From positions 1-54,629 of the forward strand of contig JAKSRD010000010.1 in NCBI GenBank assembly GCA_024403795.1: 54,629 nucleotides of DNA. Direction: 5' to 3'. The translations under genes and the position numbers were made by a program. Source of the DNA: Saccharofermentans sp. GTDB taxonomy: Bacteria > Bacillota > Clostridia > Saccharofermentanales > Saccharofermentanaceae. Position 1 is the first letter of the stretch, and each line of letters opens with the position of its first letter. Shown here piece after piece: positions 34,137 through 44,174 of this stretch. The notes under the pieces were generated by a model. The model saw nothing but the letters and a program-made list of their open reading frames with translations. It had not been told where the DNA came from and searched no databases.

Positions 34137-34944
34137 ATCGTGTACCACTCTCCAAAATATCAGGTGTCAGATTATAGATTGCATCAATGATGTACTTTCC
34201 GTACGTTACGTTACCGTCCACGCATCTGAGTCTGTCGCGTGCCATCTCGCCGGCGATACCCATTGCCGACATTGCGCCGGCTGTGGCCTCAAGAGTGCTG
34301 TCGGGATTGGAAGCGACAAATGCAGTTACCAGAGCGGAAGTCTGGCAGCCTGTGCCGGCTACGGTGGTCATCATGGGATTTCCGTTGCGGATCAGATATG
34401 CTTTCTTACTGTCTGCCGCAATGTCGATCGTGCCGGTAATCGCTACGACGGCTCCGGACTTCGTCGATAAACTTTTCGCGCTGTTTATAACATCCTCAAG
34501 ATTGTCTGCCGTAAGGCGGTCAGAGTTATCGGCATCAACGCTTGTGACGGTGCCTTTACCCGACGCAAGCTTACGGATCTCGGAGATATTTCCGCGGATG
34601 ACAGTGCATTTTACTTCACGCAGTATCTCCTCGGCAGCCTTCATTCTGTACTCCGAAGCACCGATTCCGACGGGGTCGAAAACGATCGGATGGCCGAGTT
34701 CATTGGCTTTCTTTCCTGCGATGATCATTGCCTCGAGCGTACTGTCGTTGATCGTTCCGATATTGAGGTACAATCCGTTGCTGTTGGCCGTGATATCTGC
34801 CGCTTCCTCTTTCGAATCTGCCATGATGGGCGATGCTCCGCAAGCATTTAAGATGTTTGCGCAATCATTCGCAGTGACATAGTTTGTGATGCTGTGGATT
34901 ACCGGACGGCGCTCCCGAACATTCTCAAAAATCTCTCTTAACAT
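34123..34944 (-). CDS. thiM: Hydroxyethylthiazole kinase
   Basis: Salvages thiazole by phosphorylating hydroxyethylthiazole. The 273-aa ribokinase-like protein has HSITNYVTANDCAN, MADSKEEA, NIGTI, VFDPVGIGAS, VIRGN, SVDAD, and the MMTTVAGTGCQTSAL anion-hole/catalytic region. It is the first gene of thiM-thiE, behind a TPP riboswitch; GGGA is the ribosome site. Confidence 0.97.
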   Translation of the reverse strand: MLREIFENVRERRPVIHSITNYVTANDCANILNACGASPIMADSKEEAADITANSNGLYLNIGTINDSTLEAMIIAGKKANELGHPIVFDPVGIGASEYRMKAAEEILREVKCTVIRGNISEIRKLASGKGTVTSVDADNSDRLTADNLEDVINSAKSLSTKSGAVVAITGTIDIAADSKKAYLIRNGNPMMTTVAGTGCQTSALVTAFVASNPDSTLEATAGAMSAMGIAGEMARDRLRCVDGNVTYGKYIIDAIYNLTPDILESGTRYEFR

Positions 34945-34962
34945 AATTTCCCTTTCTTGTAT

Positions 34963-34991
34963 AAAAAGGGGACCTCCGTAAAGATGTCCCC
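34963..34991 (-). terminator. Terminator of the TPP riboswitch
   Basis: Minus-strand hairpin GGGGAC/GTCCCC with a 12-nt loop, followed by TTTTTAT, between the aptamer and thiM. It is the expected expression platform. Confidence 0.8.
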
Positions 34992-35007
34992 CCGATAATC
35001 TATTGTC

Positions 35008-35100
35008 ATCGACTTCCTACGGCGGTGCTGACCGCATCAGGTTAAAGGGTCGAAGGAAAGACCTTCCTCTCAGCATGTCATCCAAGCTCCCCTGCATTGT
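35008..35100 (-). ncRNA. TPP (THI-element) riboswitch
   Basis: On the minus strand: GGGGAGC, GCTGAGAGG, GACCCTTTAACCTGAT, the GCGGTC/GCACCGC arm, and CGTAGGAAG, in the order of the THI element. Boundaries are approximate. It controls thiM-thiE in response to thiamine diphosphate. Confidence 0.95.
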
Positions 35101-35242
35101 TCCTTTACGTAAAATACGCTTTCAGAGTTAAAAGTCAACATTATTTGATAGATTGCCTCATTATTGACTAGCTCACAGACAAAGACTCTCTCTCCTGTCC
35201 GGCAACTCGTAATTCGCCCTCACGGCCAACAGTTGTTTTTTA

Positions 35243-35272
35243 TTGACAGTACGATAACTACTAATGTATATT
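35243..35272 (+). promoter_or_regulatory. Promoter of the zinc-ribbon membrane protein gene
   Basis: -35 TTGACA (35243-35248), 18-bp spacer, -10 TATATT (35267-35272); AAGGGG ribosome site before the ATG at 35306. Confidence 0.75.
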
Positions 35273-35305
35273 TGAGCGTGGAATACAAATTAAGGGGTAC
35301 AATTT

Positions 35306-36931
35306 ATGGCTATCTGGGATGATCCTAAAAAGGTCGCCGGTCGTTGGGGTGCTGACAAAACCAAACTCTATTCGGCGAATTCTTACAAATGTCCAAACTG
35401 CGGTTCGAATCTTGTTTACGATATTAAGCAAGGCGGACTCGTCTGCGGCAACTGTGCCGGACTCTTCGATCCGGATACATTAGAGACAATAGGTTCTTTT
35501 GCCATCGTAAATCCGGAAAGAGATTACGACGGTACGATCGAGATCAGCAAAGAAGATGAAGGACGTGTCGAGATCGTCTGCAACGCCTGCGGTGCCGAGA
35601 TCGTAACTGATAAGAATACATCCTCCACTTTCTGCGCTTTCTGCGGTTCGCCTGCTCTCGTTACGAGAAGACTTACGCGTGAATTCAAGCCTGACCGGAT
35701 CATCCCTTTCAAGATCGATAAAGAGAAGGCTATCTCTTTGTTCGAAGAGCATTGTTCCGGCATCAGCCATCTGCCTAAGGATTTCAAATCAAAGAAGATC
35801 CTCTCGAAGATGACCGGCCTTTACGTACCTACATGGATTATTTCTTCAGAAGTGGAGGTTAAGGTCGTCGGCAGCGGCCGCAGAGGAAGAACAGTTGACG
35901 ATGCCTTCCTGGATGACCACGGAGCAACCTCAAAAGATTTTCAGCAGACCACTTACGGCAAAGTCAATATGAGACTCAAGAATGTTCCGTTCGATGGTGA
36001 GATCAAGATCCCAAACAGATTGTTTGCTGCCGCAGAGCCCTTCGACTATTCGGAGCTGGTACCTTTCAGATCAGAGTATCTCCAAGGTTTCTTTGCAGAG
36101 AAATACGATCAGCAGCCGCTCGATATGACTGACAGGATCTATAACCGTCTTGACGGATATGCATTGGACGTTTGCAAGGAAGTCACCTTCGATTATGACG
36201 CTTTCGTTCCTAATTCAGACGCAAGCCACACAAGATACTACAATCAGAACATCATCTATGCGCTTCTTCCCTGCTGGTTCCTCCGCATCGAATACGATGG
36301 TATTCAGTACTCTTACATCGTAAACGGTCAGACAGGCAAAGTATCCGGAGAATTCCCTTATTCCAAGGGATGGGAGAGCATCGAGCGCGGCGGAAGAAGA
36401 GTCAGGATGGAGGCAATCTCACTGAACTCAAAGCTCAGAGCCGGATTATATTCTCTGCCTGCGATCATCTACGGAGTATTCTATTATTTTTCATCTTTCT
36501 TTAGATATAGCAACAGATCTTACTCAAGCAAGGTAATGACAGCCATAATGAAGTTTATCTACGATGATCCGATCTCCGTTATCGTTCTTCTCATCGGAAT
36601 AGGCGGACTCCTCTTCCTGTGCATCGAGATCTTCCCCAAAATGTTACGCGGCAGAGAGAAGCACGATCTTGAGGCACTGAGCAAGACTACCAGCCACGAG
36701 CTGGCAAAAGCGCCGGGTGTCATCGAATATTTTGATACATCATTCCCCGTAACCGCCGTAGAGACAACTCAGGACTTCGTCTCTCTTGAGACCGGCTGGA
36801 AATACGCAGAGAAGCAGGAATACGACTTTAAGACTGCTAAGCCTGATGCGGAAGAAGTCATGATCGACGAGAACTCAACAGAATTCGAGAAGCAAGGCTT
36901 CGACAGACGCATGATGCAGGACAGCGAATAA
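35306..36931 (+). CDS. Zinc-ribbon membrane protein (YdjG-like)
   Basis: A 541-aa protein with two TFIIB-type zinc ribbons at the N-terminus: CPNC..CGNC (about 29-51) and CNAC..CAFC (about 92-113). A globular middle domain (about 125-380, with two tryptophan-rich strands around PTWIIS and CWFLRIEY) is followed by two hydrophobic helices (about 385-400 and 428-450) and a charged tail. In Bacillus the YdjG family anchors a PspA-like protein at the membrane. No pspA or SPFH gene lies nearby here. Function inferred only by family. Confidence 0.75.
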   Translation: MAIWDDPKKVAGRWGADKTKLYSANSYKCPNCGSNLVYDIKQGGLVCGNCAGLFDPDTLETIGSFAIVNPERDYDGTIEISKEDEGRVEIVCNACGAEIVTDKNTSSTFCAFCGSPALVTRRLTREFKPDRIIPFKIDKEKAISLFEEHCSGISHLPKDFKSKKILSKMTGLYVPTWIISSEVEVKVVGSGRRGRTVDDAFLDDHGATSKDFQQTTYGKVNMRLKNVPFDGEIKIPNRLFAAAEPFDYSELVPFRSEYLQGFFAEKYDQQPLDMTDRIYNRLDGYALDVCKEVTFDYDAFVPNSDASHTRYYNQNIIYALLPCWFLRIEYDGIQYSYIVNGQTGKVSGEFPYSKGWESIERGGRRVRMEAISLNSKLRAGLYSLPAIIYGVFYYFSSFFRYSNRSYSSKVMTAIMKFIYDDPISVIVLLIGIGGLLFLCIEIFPKMLRGREKHDLEALSKTTSHELAKAPGVIEYFDTSFPVTAVETTQDFVSLETGWKYAEKQEYDFKTAKPDAEEVMIDENSTEFEKQGFDRRMMQDSE

Positions 36932-37169
36932 CCCTTTTAGAATGTTCAAATGTACTACCATTCGCATAGTCCACATGTGCACTACTATATACTTTTATGC
37001 CCAAAACGAAACTTCTGCACCTATCTCACAACCTGAAAAATTATTCTCCGGTTCAGTATATATTCGGTTCAAGTTCTCAAAGAAACGTGATCAGATAGCA
37101 ACTTACGTTCTTTGAACGCTTTAGTTTCGCAATGCCGGATTATCAGTAATACAAGCAGATTGTTCGTAA

Positions 37170-37922
37170 TTATAAAAAAGCAATTCCGACAGTTATTGAA
37201 GCAAGTAGCATAACCGCAAATACACTGTACACAACTAGTGGCATTCTCTTCTGCTTCTTTGCCATGAGCTTAATCGGAACCGTGAGAACTACAGCAAAAA
37301 GTGATAATATAACCGAAAATAGCACTATCTTTTTACCAAATGCTGAAGTAAATTCCGCACGAAGTTTCTCCTTAACATCATGATAATCTGTCCAATTCAC
37401 CGGTATTAAATAATCATCATCGATAACTACGATCTCACCTTCATACTCACCATTGAGATAGTATTCATCAGGATGAAGTGTATATTCCGAATTCCAGATA
37501 CAATCAAAACGGGTACTATCTCCCCACGAGTGTGTCATGCAGACTCCGTTGAAATATTCTAATATTTCGGCTTTAGTCATCTGCTTCTTTGAACCATCAT
37601 TCTCTGTATGAGACAAGACAACTTTATCTATATCAATAATCTCACCATCAGTACGCACCGTTACGCAATTATCAATCAACTCTTGGTAACAGAGGCAAAC
37701 ATTATTACCCTCAACATACTTATATATGTTGCCTTGATGATCTATAGTAAAAAATGCTTCCGGTGTGATAACAAGTTTGGTATACGCAGGATAGTAATGA
37801 TAGTAATACTCATGAAGTTTGTGATATGTGCCTCCACACACAAAAATCAGACAAAGAATGATAAAAACGGTCCAAATGGTAAGCACGGTTTTAGCAATTC
37901 CATTTCTGTGACTGTTATTCAT
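37170..37922 (-). CDS. Hypothetical membrane protein
   Basis: I do not recognise the family. The 250-aa protein has an N-terminal helix (about 12-31), a large extracytoplasmic domain rich in Tyr, Asp and Glu with two pairs of cysteines (about residues 76-85 and 128-142), and two C-terminal helices (about 199-216 and 228-249). It is more AT-rich than its neighbours, which suggests acquisition. GAGGAG precedes the ATG. The 238-bp gap before it (36932-37169) is AT-rich, with an 11-bp inverted repeat around 37077-37115 and no gene. Confidence 0.65.
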   Translation of the reverse strand: MNNSHRNGIAKTVLTIWTVFIILCLIFVCGGTYHKLHEYYYHYYPAYTKLVITPEAFFTIDHQGNIYKYVEGNNVCLCYQELIDNCVTVRTDGEIIDIDKVVLSHTENDGSKKQMTKAEILEYFNGVCMTHSWGDSTRFDCIWNSEYTLHPDEYYLNGEYEGEIVVIDDDYLIPVNWTDYHDVKEKLRAEFTSAFGKKIVLFSVILSLFAVVLTVPIKLMAKKQKRMPLVVYSVFAVMLLASITVGIAFL

Positions 37923-38110
37923 ACCATTAACTCCTCAATATTGCAAAGGAAAATATGCCGAATATGTTCCAAATCTATGAGAAGTATTAACCTTATGACC
38001 GCTGTCTTTCGCAACAAAACATCTATACTCATCAGTTTTGAGATAGTCCTTTTAATCACTAAATCAATTTAACTCATCATATCTTTCCGTGAAGAAACAC
38101 ATCTTTCCGT

Positions 38111-39925
38111 TTACTCTTCGTCGAGCTTCAGAACGCTCATGAAGGCTTCCTGCGGTACCTCGACAGAACCTACCTGTCTCATACGCTTCTTACCTTCCTT
38201 CTGCTTCTCGAGGAGTTTCTTCTTACGTGAGATATCACCGCCGTAGCACTTGGAGGTAACGTCCTTACGGTAAGCCTTGATCGTCTCTCTGGCGATGATC
38301 TTACCGCCGATCGCAGCCTGAACGGGGATCTCGAACTGCTGCCTCGGGATGTTCTCCTTGAGCTTCTCACACATTCTTCTGCCGCGCGCATATGCCTTGT
38401 CTGCGTGGACAATGAACGACAATGCATCGACGACATCGCCGTTAAGGAGAATGTCGAGCTTAACGAGCTTAGAACGGGTGTAGCCTGCAGGCTCGTAATC
38501 CAATGAAGCATAACCTCTTGTTCGTGATTTAAGCGCATCGAAAAAGTCATAGATGATCTCATTGAGCGGCATGTTGTAGTGAAGCATTACGCGCTTCTCA
38601 TCGAGATACTTCATATCAGTATATTCGCCGCGTCTCTCCTGACAGAGCTCCATAATGTTACCGACATATTCCTTAGGGAGCATGATCGTTGCCTTAACGA
38701 TGGGCTCCTCCATATAGTCGATCGAAGCCGGATCCGGCATGTTCGTAGGATTCGAGCAATCGACCTCCGTGCCGTCAGTCAGATAGAGCTTGTAGATAAC
38801 CGAAGGTGCGGTGCTTATGAGGTCGAGGTTGAACTCACGCTCAAGTCTCTCCTGGATTACTTCATAGTGAAGGAGCCCGAGGAAACCGCATCTGAAGCCG
38901 AAGCCCAAAGCAGCCGATGTCTCGGCATCAAAGGACAGTGCCGCGTCGTTAAGTCTTAACTTCTCCAATGCATCCTTGAGGTCGCCGTAACGCGCGCCGT
39001 CAACGGGATAGATGCCGCAGAATACCATCTGCTGAATTCCTTTATAGCCGATAAGCGGTTCATCCGCCGGTGTCTCAGCAAGGGTTACAGTATCACCCGG
39101 AGCCGTATCTCTTACGTTCTTGATCGAAGCGCAGATATAACCAACCTCTCCGGCTTTCAAGGACTCTGTAGGCACGAGCTCGCCGGGATGGAACATACCC
39201 AGTTCCGTAACCGTGAACTCTTTGCCGGAGTGCATCATCCTGATGCGGTCACCGGTCTTTACGGTGCCTTCCTTGACTCTTACGCTGACGATTACGCCTC
39301 TGTATGAATCGTACTTGGAATCGAAAACAAGCGCCTGCAGCGGCTTATTCTCATCACCGTCAGGGGCGGGCAGGTATTCGACGACTTTTTCGAGCACTTC
39401 ATCGATATTAATGTCGCTCTTTGCGGATATCAGCGGTGCATACGAAGCATCAATTCCGATATCGTCTTCGATCTCCTGCCGGACCTCTTCAGGTCTTGCC
39501 GAAGGAAGATCGATCTTGTTGATAACGGGAAGGACTTCGAGGTCGGCATCCACTGCCAGATATACATTTGCAAGCGTCTGCGCCTCAACACCCTGAGAAC
39601 TGTCCACAACGAGGATCGCACCGTCGCATGCGGCAAGTGACCTTGAGACCTCATAATTGAAGTCTACGTGGCCGGGAGTGTCGATAAGATTAAGCAGATA
39701 CGTGTTGCCGTCGGAAGCCGTGTAAGGCAGTCTTACGGCCTGTGACTTGATGGTGATACCGCGCTCACGCTCGATGTCCATGTTGTCCAATATCTGGTCA
39801 GTCATCTCACGCTTTTCTTTAACGTGAGTATGCTCGATCAGTCGGTCAGCCAATGTGGACTTGCCGTGATCGATATGTGCGATTATGCAGAAGTTACGTA
39901 TGTATTTGCGATAGCTTTCACTCAT
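38111..39925 (-). CDS. lepA: Elongation factor 4
   Basis: Ribosome-associated GTPase that back-translocates stalled ribosomes. The 604-aa protein has G1 [10 protein letters not shown]2 region RERGITI, G3 DTPGHVDF, G4 NKID, G5 SAKS, and the LepA-specific C-terminal domain ending in [18 protein letters not shown]. It lies 15 bp downstream of lepB in an aspS-lepB-lepA run. Confidence 0.98.
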   Translation of the reverse strand: MSESYRKYIRNFCIIAHIDHGKSTLADRLIEHTHVKEKREMTDQILDNMDIERERGITIKSQAVRLPYTASDGNTYLLNLIDTPGHVDFNYEVSRSLAACDGAILVVDSSQGVEAQTLANVYLAVDADLEVLPVINKIDLPSARPEEVRQEIEDDIGIDASYAPLISAKSDINIDEVLEKVVEYLPAPDGDENKPLQALVFDSKYDSYRGVIVSVRVKEGTVKTGDRIRMMHSGKEFTVTELGMFHPGELVPTESLKAGEVGYICASIKNVRDTAPGDTVTLAETPADEPLIGYKGIQQMVFCGIYPVDGARYGDLKDALEKLRLNDAALSFDAETSAALGFGFRCGFLGLLHYEVIQERLEREFNLDLISTAPSVIYKLYLTDGTEVDCSNPTNMPDPASIDYMEEPIVKATIMLPKEYVGNIMELCQERRGEYTDMKYLDEKRVMLHYNMPLNEIIYDFFDALKSRTRGYASLDYEPAGYTRSKLVKLDILLNGDVVDALSFIVHADKAYARGRRMCEKLKENIPRQQFEIPVQAAIGGKIIARETIKAYRKDVTSKCYGGDISRKKKLLEKQKEGKKRMRQVGSVEVPQEAFMSVLKLDEE

Positions 39926-39940
39926 TGTATTGTCCTAATA

Positions 39941-40714
39941 TCAGAGTCCTTTCATCGCATTGAACGGATAGATCCTGAACAATGCAACGCCTTTGATCCT
40001 GTCTTCCGTAAAGGGTCCCAGATTACGCGAATCGTTACTTACGGGTCTGTTGTCACCAAGGCAGAAATATTCGTCTTCGCCCAAGGTTATCTCGCCGTAG
40101 CCTTTTGCAAGGCCGTCTGCCATCATGTTGGTAGTAATCCCTGCAGGGATATAATTCTCCTGAAGGAGAAAGAAATCAGCTGAATCTGCAGGCTTGATGT
40201 AGACCTTGCCGTCAGCGATCCTTACCGTCTCTCCGGGAAGACCTACGATTCTCTTAATGAGGCATTCCTTATGGTTGTAGCCTTCCATATCGTGTCCGTC
40301 GAGAACAACGATATCGCCTCTTTTATAACTGTCGAAATATGTCGAGAGCTTCTGGGTAAAGATAACGTCACCCGAGTTCAATGTCGGCATCATGGAATCA
40401 CCATGGACATTGTCTCTCTGGACAAGGAATACAACGATGAAGACACCGGCCAGAACACCTATGCAGATAGTTCTGAGCCAATCCAGGACTTCATTCAAAG
40501 TCTCTTTCTTCTTCTCCTGTTCAGTCTTCTCAACCTCATTCCCCTCTTCGGCTGAATCTGCAACAGACTCCTCGTCTTCGGGCTTACCGGCTTCATAAGT
40601 GACGACTGCGTCAGACATCTTCTCCTCGGAATAAGTAGCGCTGACGTTCCTTACACCCGAATTCGTTGTCTCGAGCTTATTCCTTACTTCACCCTGTGCG
40701 CTCGTTTTTTTCAT
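39941..40714 (-). CDS. lepB: Signal peptidase I
   Basis: Type I leader peptidase, 257 aa. A long acidic cytoplasmic extension (about 1-80, rich in Glu) comes before one membrane helix (about 88-108), followed by the catalytic serine in HGDSMMPTL and the catalytic lysine in KRIVGLPGETV; the box GDNRPVSNDSR is near the C-terminus. The start overlaps the aspS stop (ATGA). The acidic tail is longer than usual. Confidence 0.95.
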   Translation of the reverse strand: MKKTSAQGEVRNKLETTNSGVRNVSATYSEEKMSDAVVTYEAGKPEDEESVADSAEEGNEVEKTEQEKKKETLNEVLDWLRTICIGVLAGVFIVVFLVQRDNVHGDSMMPTLNSGDVIFTQKLSTYFDSYKRGDIVVLDGHDMEGYNHKECLIKRIVGLPGETVRIADGKVYIKPADSADFFLLQENYIPAGITTNMMADGLAKGYGEITLGEDEYFCLGDNRPVSNDSRNLGPFTEDRIKGVALFRIYPFNAMKGL

Positions 40715-42498
40715 GAATTCTCCTCGTTTGTCTCAACAGCCTTGATGGTAATGTTAAGCTCGTTAAGCTGCTTCTCTGTTACATAGTCCGGTGCTCCCAT
40801 CATGATGTCCTGGGCATTCTTGTTCATCGGGAACGGAATAACCTCACGGATCGTCTCCTCACCTGAGAGGAGCATTACCATACGGTCAACGCCCGGAGCG
40901 ATTCCTGCGTGCGGCGGAGCGCCGTAGCAGAAGGCATTGTACATTGCCGGGAACTTCTTCTTAACGTCTTCTTCACCGAGTCTTACGAGCTCGAAAGCCT
41001 TGATCATGATCTCGGGATCGTGGTTACGTACAGCACCTGAAGAGAGCTCAATACCGTTGACTACGAGGTCATACTGATCAGCCATGATCGTAAGCGGATC
41101 TACCTCGCCTCTCTCAGCCTTGAGAAGAATGTCGAGGCCGCCGGAAGGCATTGAGAAGGGGTTATGGCAGAACTCCAGTTCGCCTGACTCCTCACCGATC
41201 TCATACATCGGGAAATCAACGATCCAGCAGAATGCGTACTGTTCCTTGTCCATGTGACCAGGAACTGCAGCACCGAATGTCTTTATGAGAACGCCTGCCA
41301 TCTTCTGTGCAGCGCCTCTGTTGCCTGCAGAGAGTACAACGAGCGTATCAGGCTTGAGACCGAGCTTAGCGACTACTTCATCCTTCTTGGGAGCTACGAA
41401 CTTGGAGATGCCTCCGACGATCTCCCCGTTCTCATCCATTCTGAACCAGTAGCCCTTGCTGCCTGACTGTGTCTCGCAGTCAGCCATTGTCTTATCGATG
41501 AACTTGCGGCTCTCGTGGAAGTCTGAGATGGCGATCGCCTTTATCTCGCCCTCTGCGAAAGGAGCAAACTCCTCTGTGCGGAGAAGGTCCGTAACGTCAG
41601 TAACCGTAAGATCGATCCTGAGGTCCGGCTTATCCGTACCGTACTTCTCCATTGCCTCAAGGTAAGGAATGCGTACAAACGGTGAGCCGGATGCTCTGTT
41701 GTATGTTCCGTACTTCGCGAAAACCGGAGGTAATACATCCTCGATGATCTCGAAAACATCTTCCTGGCTGGCGAAAGCCATCTCCATATCGAGCTGATAG
41801 AACTCGCCCGGGCATCTGTCGCCTCTCGCATCCTCATCTCTGAAGCAAGGAGCGATCTGGAAATATCTGTCGATGCCGGATACCATCAGGAGCTGCTTGA
41901 ACTGCTGAGGTGCCTGCGGAAGTGCATAGAACTTACCCGGATGCTTTCTTGCCGGAACAAGATAGTCTCTTGCGCCTTCAGGTGAAGAGACCGTAAGGAT
42001 AGGTGTCGTGATCTCCATGAAGTCATGGTCGAGCATTGCGCTTCTCAAAGCTGCGATGACCTTACTTCTGAGAATGAGATTCTTCTTAACCTCAGGATTA
42101 CGGATATCCAGATATCTGTACTTAAGTCTTGCTGTCTCATCTGCCTCACGGCTGTGATTGATCTCAAAAGGAAGCTCGTTATAACGGCAACGTCCGAGTA
42201 CCGTAATCTTCTCCGGAACGACCTCGATATCACCTGTCTCCTGCTTTGCATTCTTGGAGCTTCTCTCTCTTACAACGCCCTCAACAGAGATCGTTGATTC
42301 CTTGTTGATCTCCTTAACCTGCTTCATCATGTCAGCTGTCTCAACGACGATCTGCGTCGTACCGTAGAAATCACGGATAACTATAAAACCGAGCTCCGAA
42401 CCGACCTCACGGAAATTCTCCATCCAGCCGGAAAGCTTGACCTTCTTTCCAACGTCTCCAATTCTAAGTTCACCACATGTATGTGTACGCGACTGCAT
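40711..42498 (-). CDS. aspS: Aspartyl-tRNA synthetase
   Basis: Class II synthetase of 595 aa, bacterial-type with GAD insert. Seen: N-terminal OB anticodon-binding domain (LSGWMENFREVGSELGFIVIRD), motif 2 FRDEDARGDRCPGEFYQLD, and motif 3 near the end as GIAPGVDRMVMLL. GGAGG lies before the ATG. hisS is 36 bp upstream. Confidence 0.98.
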   Translation of the reverse strand: MQSRTHTCGELRIGDVGKKVKLSGWMENFREVGSELGFIVIRDFYGTTQIVVETADMMKQVKEINKESTISVEGVVRERSSKNAKQETGDIEVVPEKITVLGRCRYNELPFEINHSREADETARLKYRYLDIRNPEVKKNLILRSKVIAALRSAMLDHDFMEITTPILTVSSPEGARDYLVPARKHPGKFYALPQAPQQFKQLLMVSGIDRYFQIAPCFRDEDARGDRCPGEFYQLDMEMAFASQEDVFEIIEDVLPPVFAKYGTYNRASGSPFVRIPYLEAMEKYGTDKPDLRIDLTVTDVTDLLRTEEFAPFAEGEIKAIAISDFHESRKFIDKTMADCETQSGSKGYWFRMDENGEIVGGISKFVAPKKDEVVAKLGLKPDTLVVLSAGNRGAAQKMAGVLIKTFGAAVPGHMDKEQYAFCWIVDFPMYEIGEESGELEFCHNPFSMPSGGLDILLKAERGEVDPLTIMADQYDLVVNGIELSSGAVRNHDPEIMIKAFELVRLGEEDVKKKFPAMYNAFCYGAPPHAGIAPGVDRMVMLLSGEETIREVIPFPMNKNAQDIMMGAPDYVTEKQLNELNITIKAVETNEENS

Positions 42499-42533
42499 CT
42501 TATAACCTCCAAAAATTTATCTCAAAATATGAT

Positions 42534-43796
42534 TCAAACAATGTTCTGTGAGCAATACTCGACAAAGTCATCAAGCTTGACCGGCGTCTCCGTATGCTCA
42601 GCCATGTCCTTGATCTTAACTTCACCGTTGGCAAGCTCATCGTCACCGATTACCGCAAGGAAAGGAACACCGCTCTTTCCGGCATACTTCATCTGCGCCT
42701 TGAAAGATCTTCCCGCCATGTCCGTCTCGCATCCGATGCCCTCAAGTCTCAACTTGTTGCAGAGCTTAAGTGCTTCGATCCTCGCATTCTCAGACATTGA
42801 AGCGATGTAGATCCTGACATAAGAAGGCTTCTCTTCAAGAACGCCCTGTGCCTCAGCCTCAAGGAGCAATCTCTCAACGCCCATGGCAAATCCGATACCG
42901 GGTGTCTCCGGTCCGTCCATAAGACCAACGAGTCCGTCATATCTTCCGCCGCCGCAGATCGTTCCCTGCGTTCCGACATTCTCAGATACGAACTCGAAAA
43001 CAGTTCTCGTATAGTAATCCAGACCTCTGACGATATTAGGATCGATCGTGTACTCGATCCCGATTGCCTCAAGTCTTGCCTTCAATCCCTCAAAATGCTC
43101 CTTGCACTCATCGCAAAGGTGGTCGATAAGTCTCGGTGCATTCTTAACTACATCCTTGCCGCCGTCGATCTTACAGTCAATCATACGAAGCGGATTCTTC
43201 TCGAATCTGGCCTGGCAATCCTCACACATCTCAGCAAGATGCGGTCTGAAATAATCCTTCAAAAGCTTGTTATATTCATTACGACAATTCGGGCAGCCGA
43301 TCGAATTGATGTGCAATCCGATATTCTTGAGACCCATCTTCTTGAAGAAAACGTCAACTACGGAAATGATCTCAGCATCAATATCCGGTCCCTTCGCACC
43401 GAAAGACTCAAGACCGAACTGATGGAACTCACGGTATCTTCCCTTCTGCATCTTCTCATAACGGAAAGCCGTAATGTTGTAGAACATTCTCACGGGAAGC
43501 GGAAGACTTGTCATACCGTTCTCGATAAAGCTTCTTACTACACCGGCCGTACCCTCAGGTCTGAGCGTAATACTTCTTCCGCCCTTATCCTCAAAGGTAT
43601 ACATCTCTTTGGTTACAACGTCCGTCGTATCACCGACGCCTCTTGCGAACAGATCCGTCTGTTCGAATGTCGGGATCCTTATCTCCTCATATCCGAAAGA
43701 ATGGCAAACTTCAGCAAATATCTTCTCTGCTCGCTGCCAATTGTGTATCTCGGAAGGAAGAATATCCTTCGTACCTTTCTGTGCACTGTACTTCAT
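42534..43796 (-). CDS. hisS: Histidyl-tRNA synthetase
   Basis: Class II synthetase; 420 aa from the chosen ATG at 43796, which has GGAG at a good distance, rather than 43802. Seen: KGTKDILPSE, motif 2 FRYEKMQKGRYREFHQFG, the HisA motif VRGLDYYTRTVFE, and GGRYDGL. First gene of hisS-aspS-lepB-lepA. No T-box was seen upstream. Confidence 0.97.
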   Translation of the reverse strand: MKYSAQKGTKDILPSEIHNWQRAEKIFAEVCHSFGYEEIRIPTFEQTDLFARGVGDTTDVVTKEMYTFEDKGGRSITLRPEGTAGVVRSFIENGMTSLPLPVRMFYNITAFRYEKMQKGRYREFHQFGLESFGAKGPDIDAEIISVVDVFFKKMGLKNIGLHINSIGCPNCRNEYNKLLKDYFRPHLAEMCEDCQARFEKNPLRMIDCKIDGGKDVVKNAPRLIDHLCDECKEHFEGLKARLEAIGIEYTIDPNIVRGLDYYTRTVFEFVSENVGTQGTICGGGRYDGLVGLMDGPETPGIGFAMGVERLLLEAEAQGVLEEKPSYVRIYIASMSENARIEALKLCNKLRLEGIGCETDMAGRSFKAQMKYAGKSGVPFLAVIGDDELANGEVKIKDMAEHTETPVKLDDFVEYCSQNIV

Positions 43797-43833
43797 CGCC
43801 ATTTCTCCACACTAAATAAATAAAACACGCGTA

Positions 43834-43862
43834 ATTATAATATTAAAAGGGGCAATTAACAA
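43834..43862 (-). promoter_or_regulatory. Promoter of the hisS operon
   Basis: Minus-strand -35 TTGTTA (43857-43862), 17-bp spacer, perfect -10 TATAAT (43834-43839), about 38 bp ahead of the ATG. Confidence 0.75.
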
Positions 43863-43956
43863 CTGTACGAATGTGGCGAGATTGAAGATATATTGCATCC
43901 AGATATGTTGCTGAGGCCTTATGCGTTAGGGAGCCTGACGCACACGGGCACCGACA

Positions 43957-44120
43957 TCATGCTAAACATCATGCTACTGCAGCATGTTTTGCATGATTTT
44001 CGGATGTTTTCAGGCTATATTCATGCTAAACATCATGCTACTGCAGCATGTTTTGCATGATGTTTGGCAACTTCAGTTCAGGTAAAACCTCAGGTACCCG
44101 CCGCATGTTTTACCTGATAT
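43957..44120. repeat. Nested palindromes: two 41-bp direct repeats plus a third hairpin
   Basis: A 41-bp segment (TCATGCTAAACATCATGCTA ... TTTTGCATGAT) is repeated exactly at 43957 and 44021. Each copy has an inner stem CATGCT/AGCATG and an outer stem TCATGC/GCATGA. A further hairpin, TCAGGTAAAAC/GTTTTACCTGA, lies at 44078-44115. They occupy the 378-bp gap between hisS and the XRE gene, with no gene found there. Confidence 0.85.
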
Positions 44121-44174
44121 TTGACGCCGCAGATTCAGCAAAAAAGGTGGTCGCATCTGCTCCCACCCTTCAAA

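Noticed and set aside
43797..43900. T-box riboswitch upstream of hisS
   Set aside because: No AGGGTGGTACCGCG-type T-box core or specifier loop is visible; only a plain promoter.
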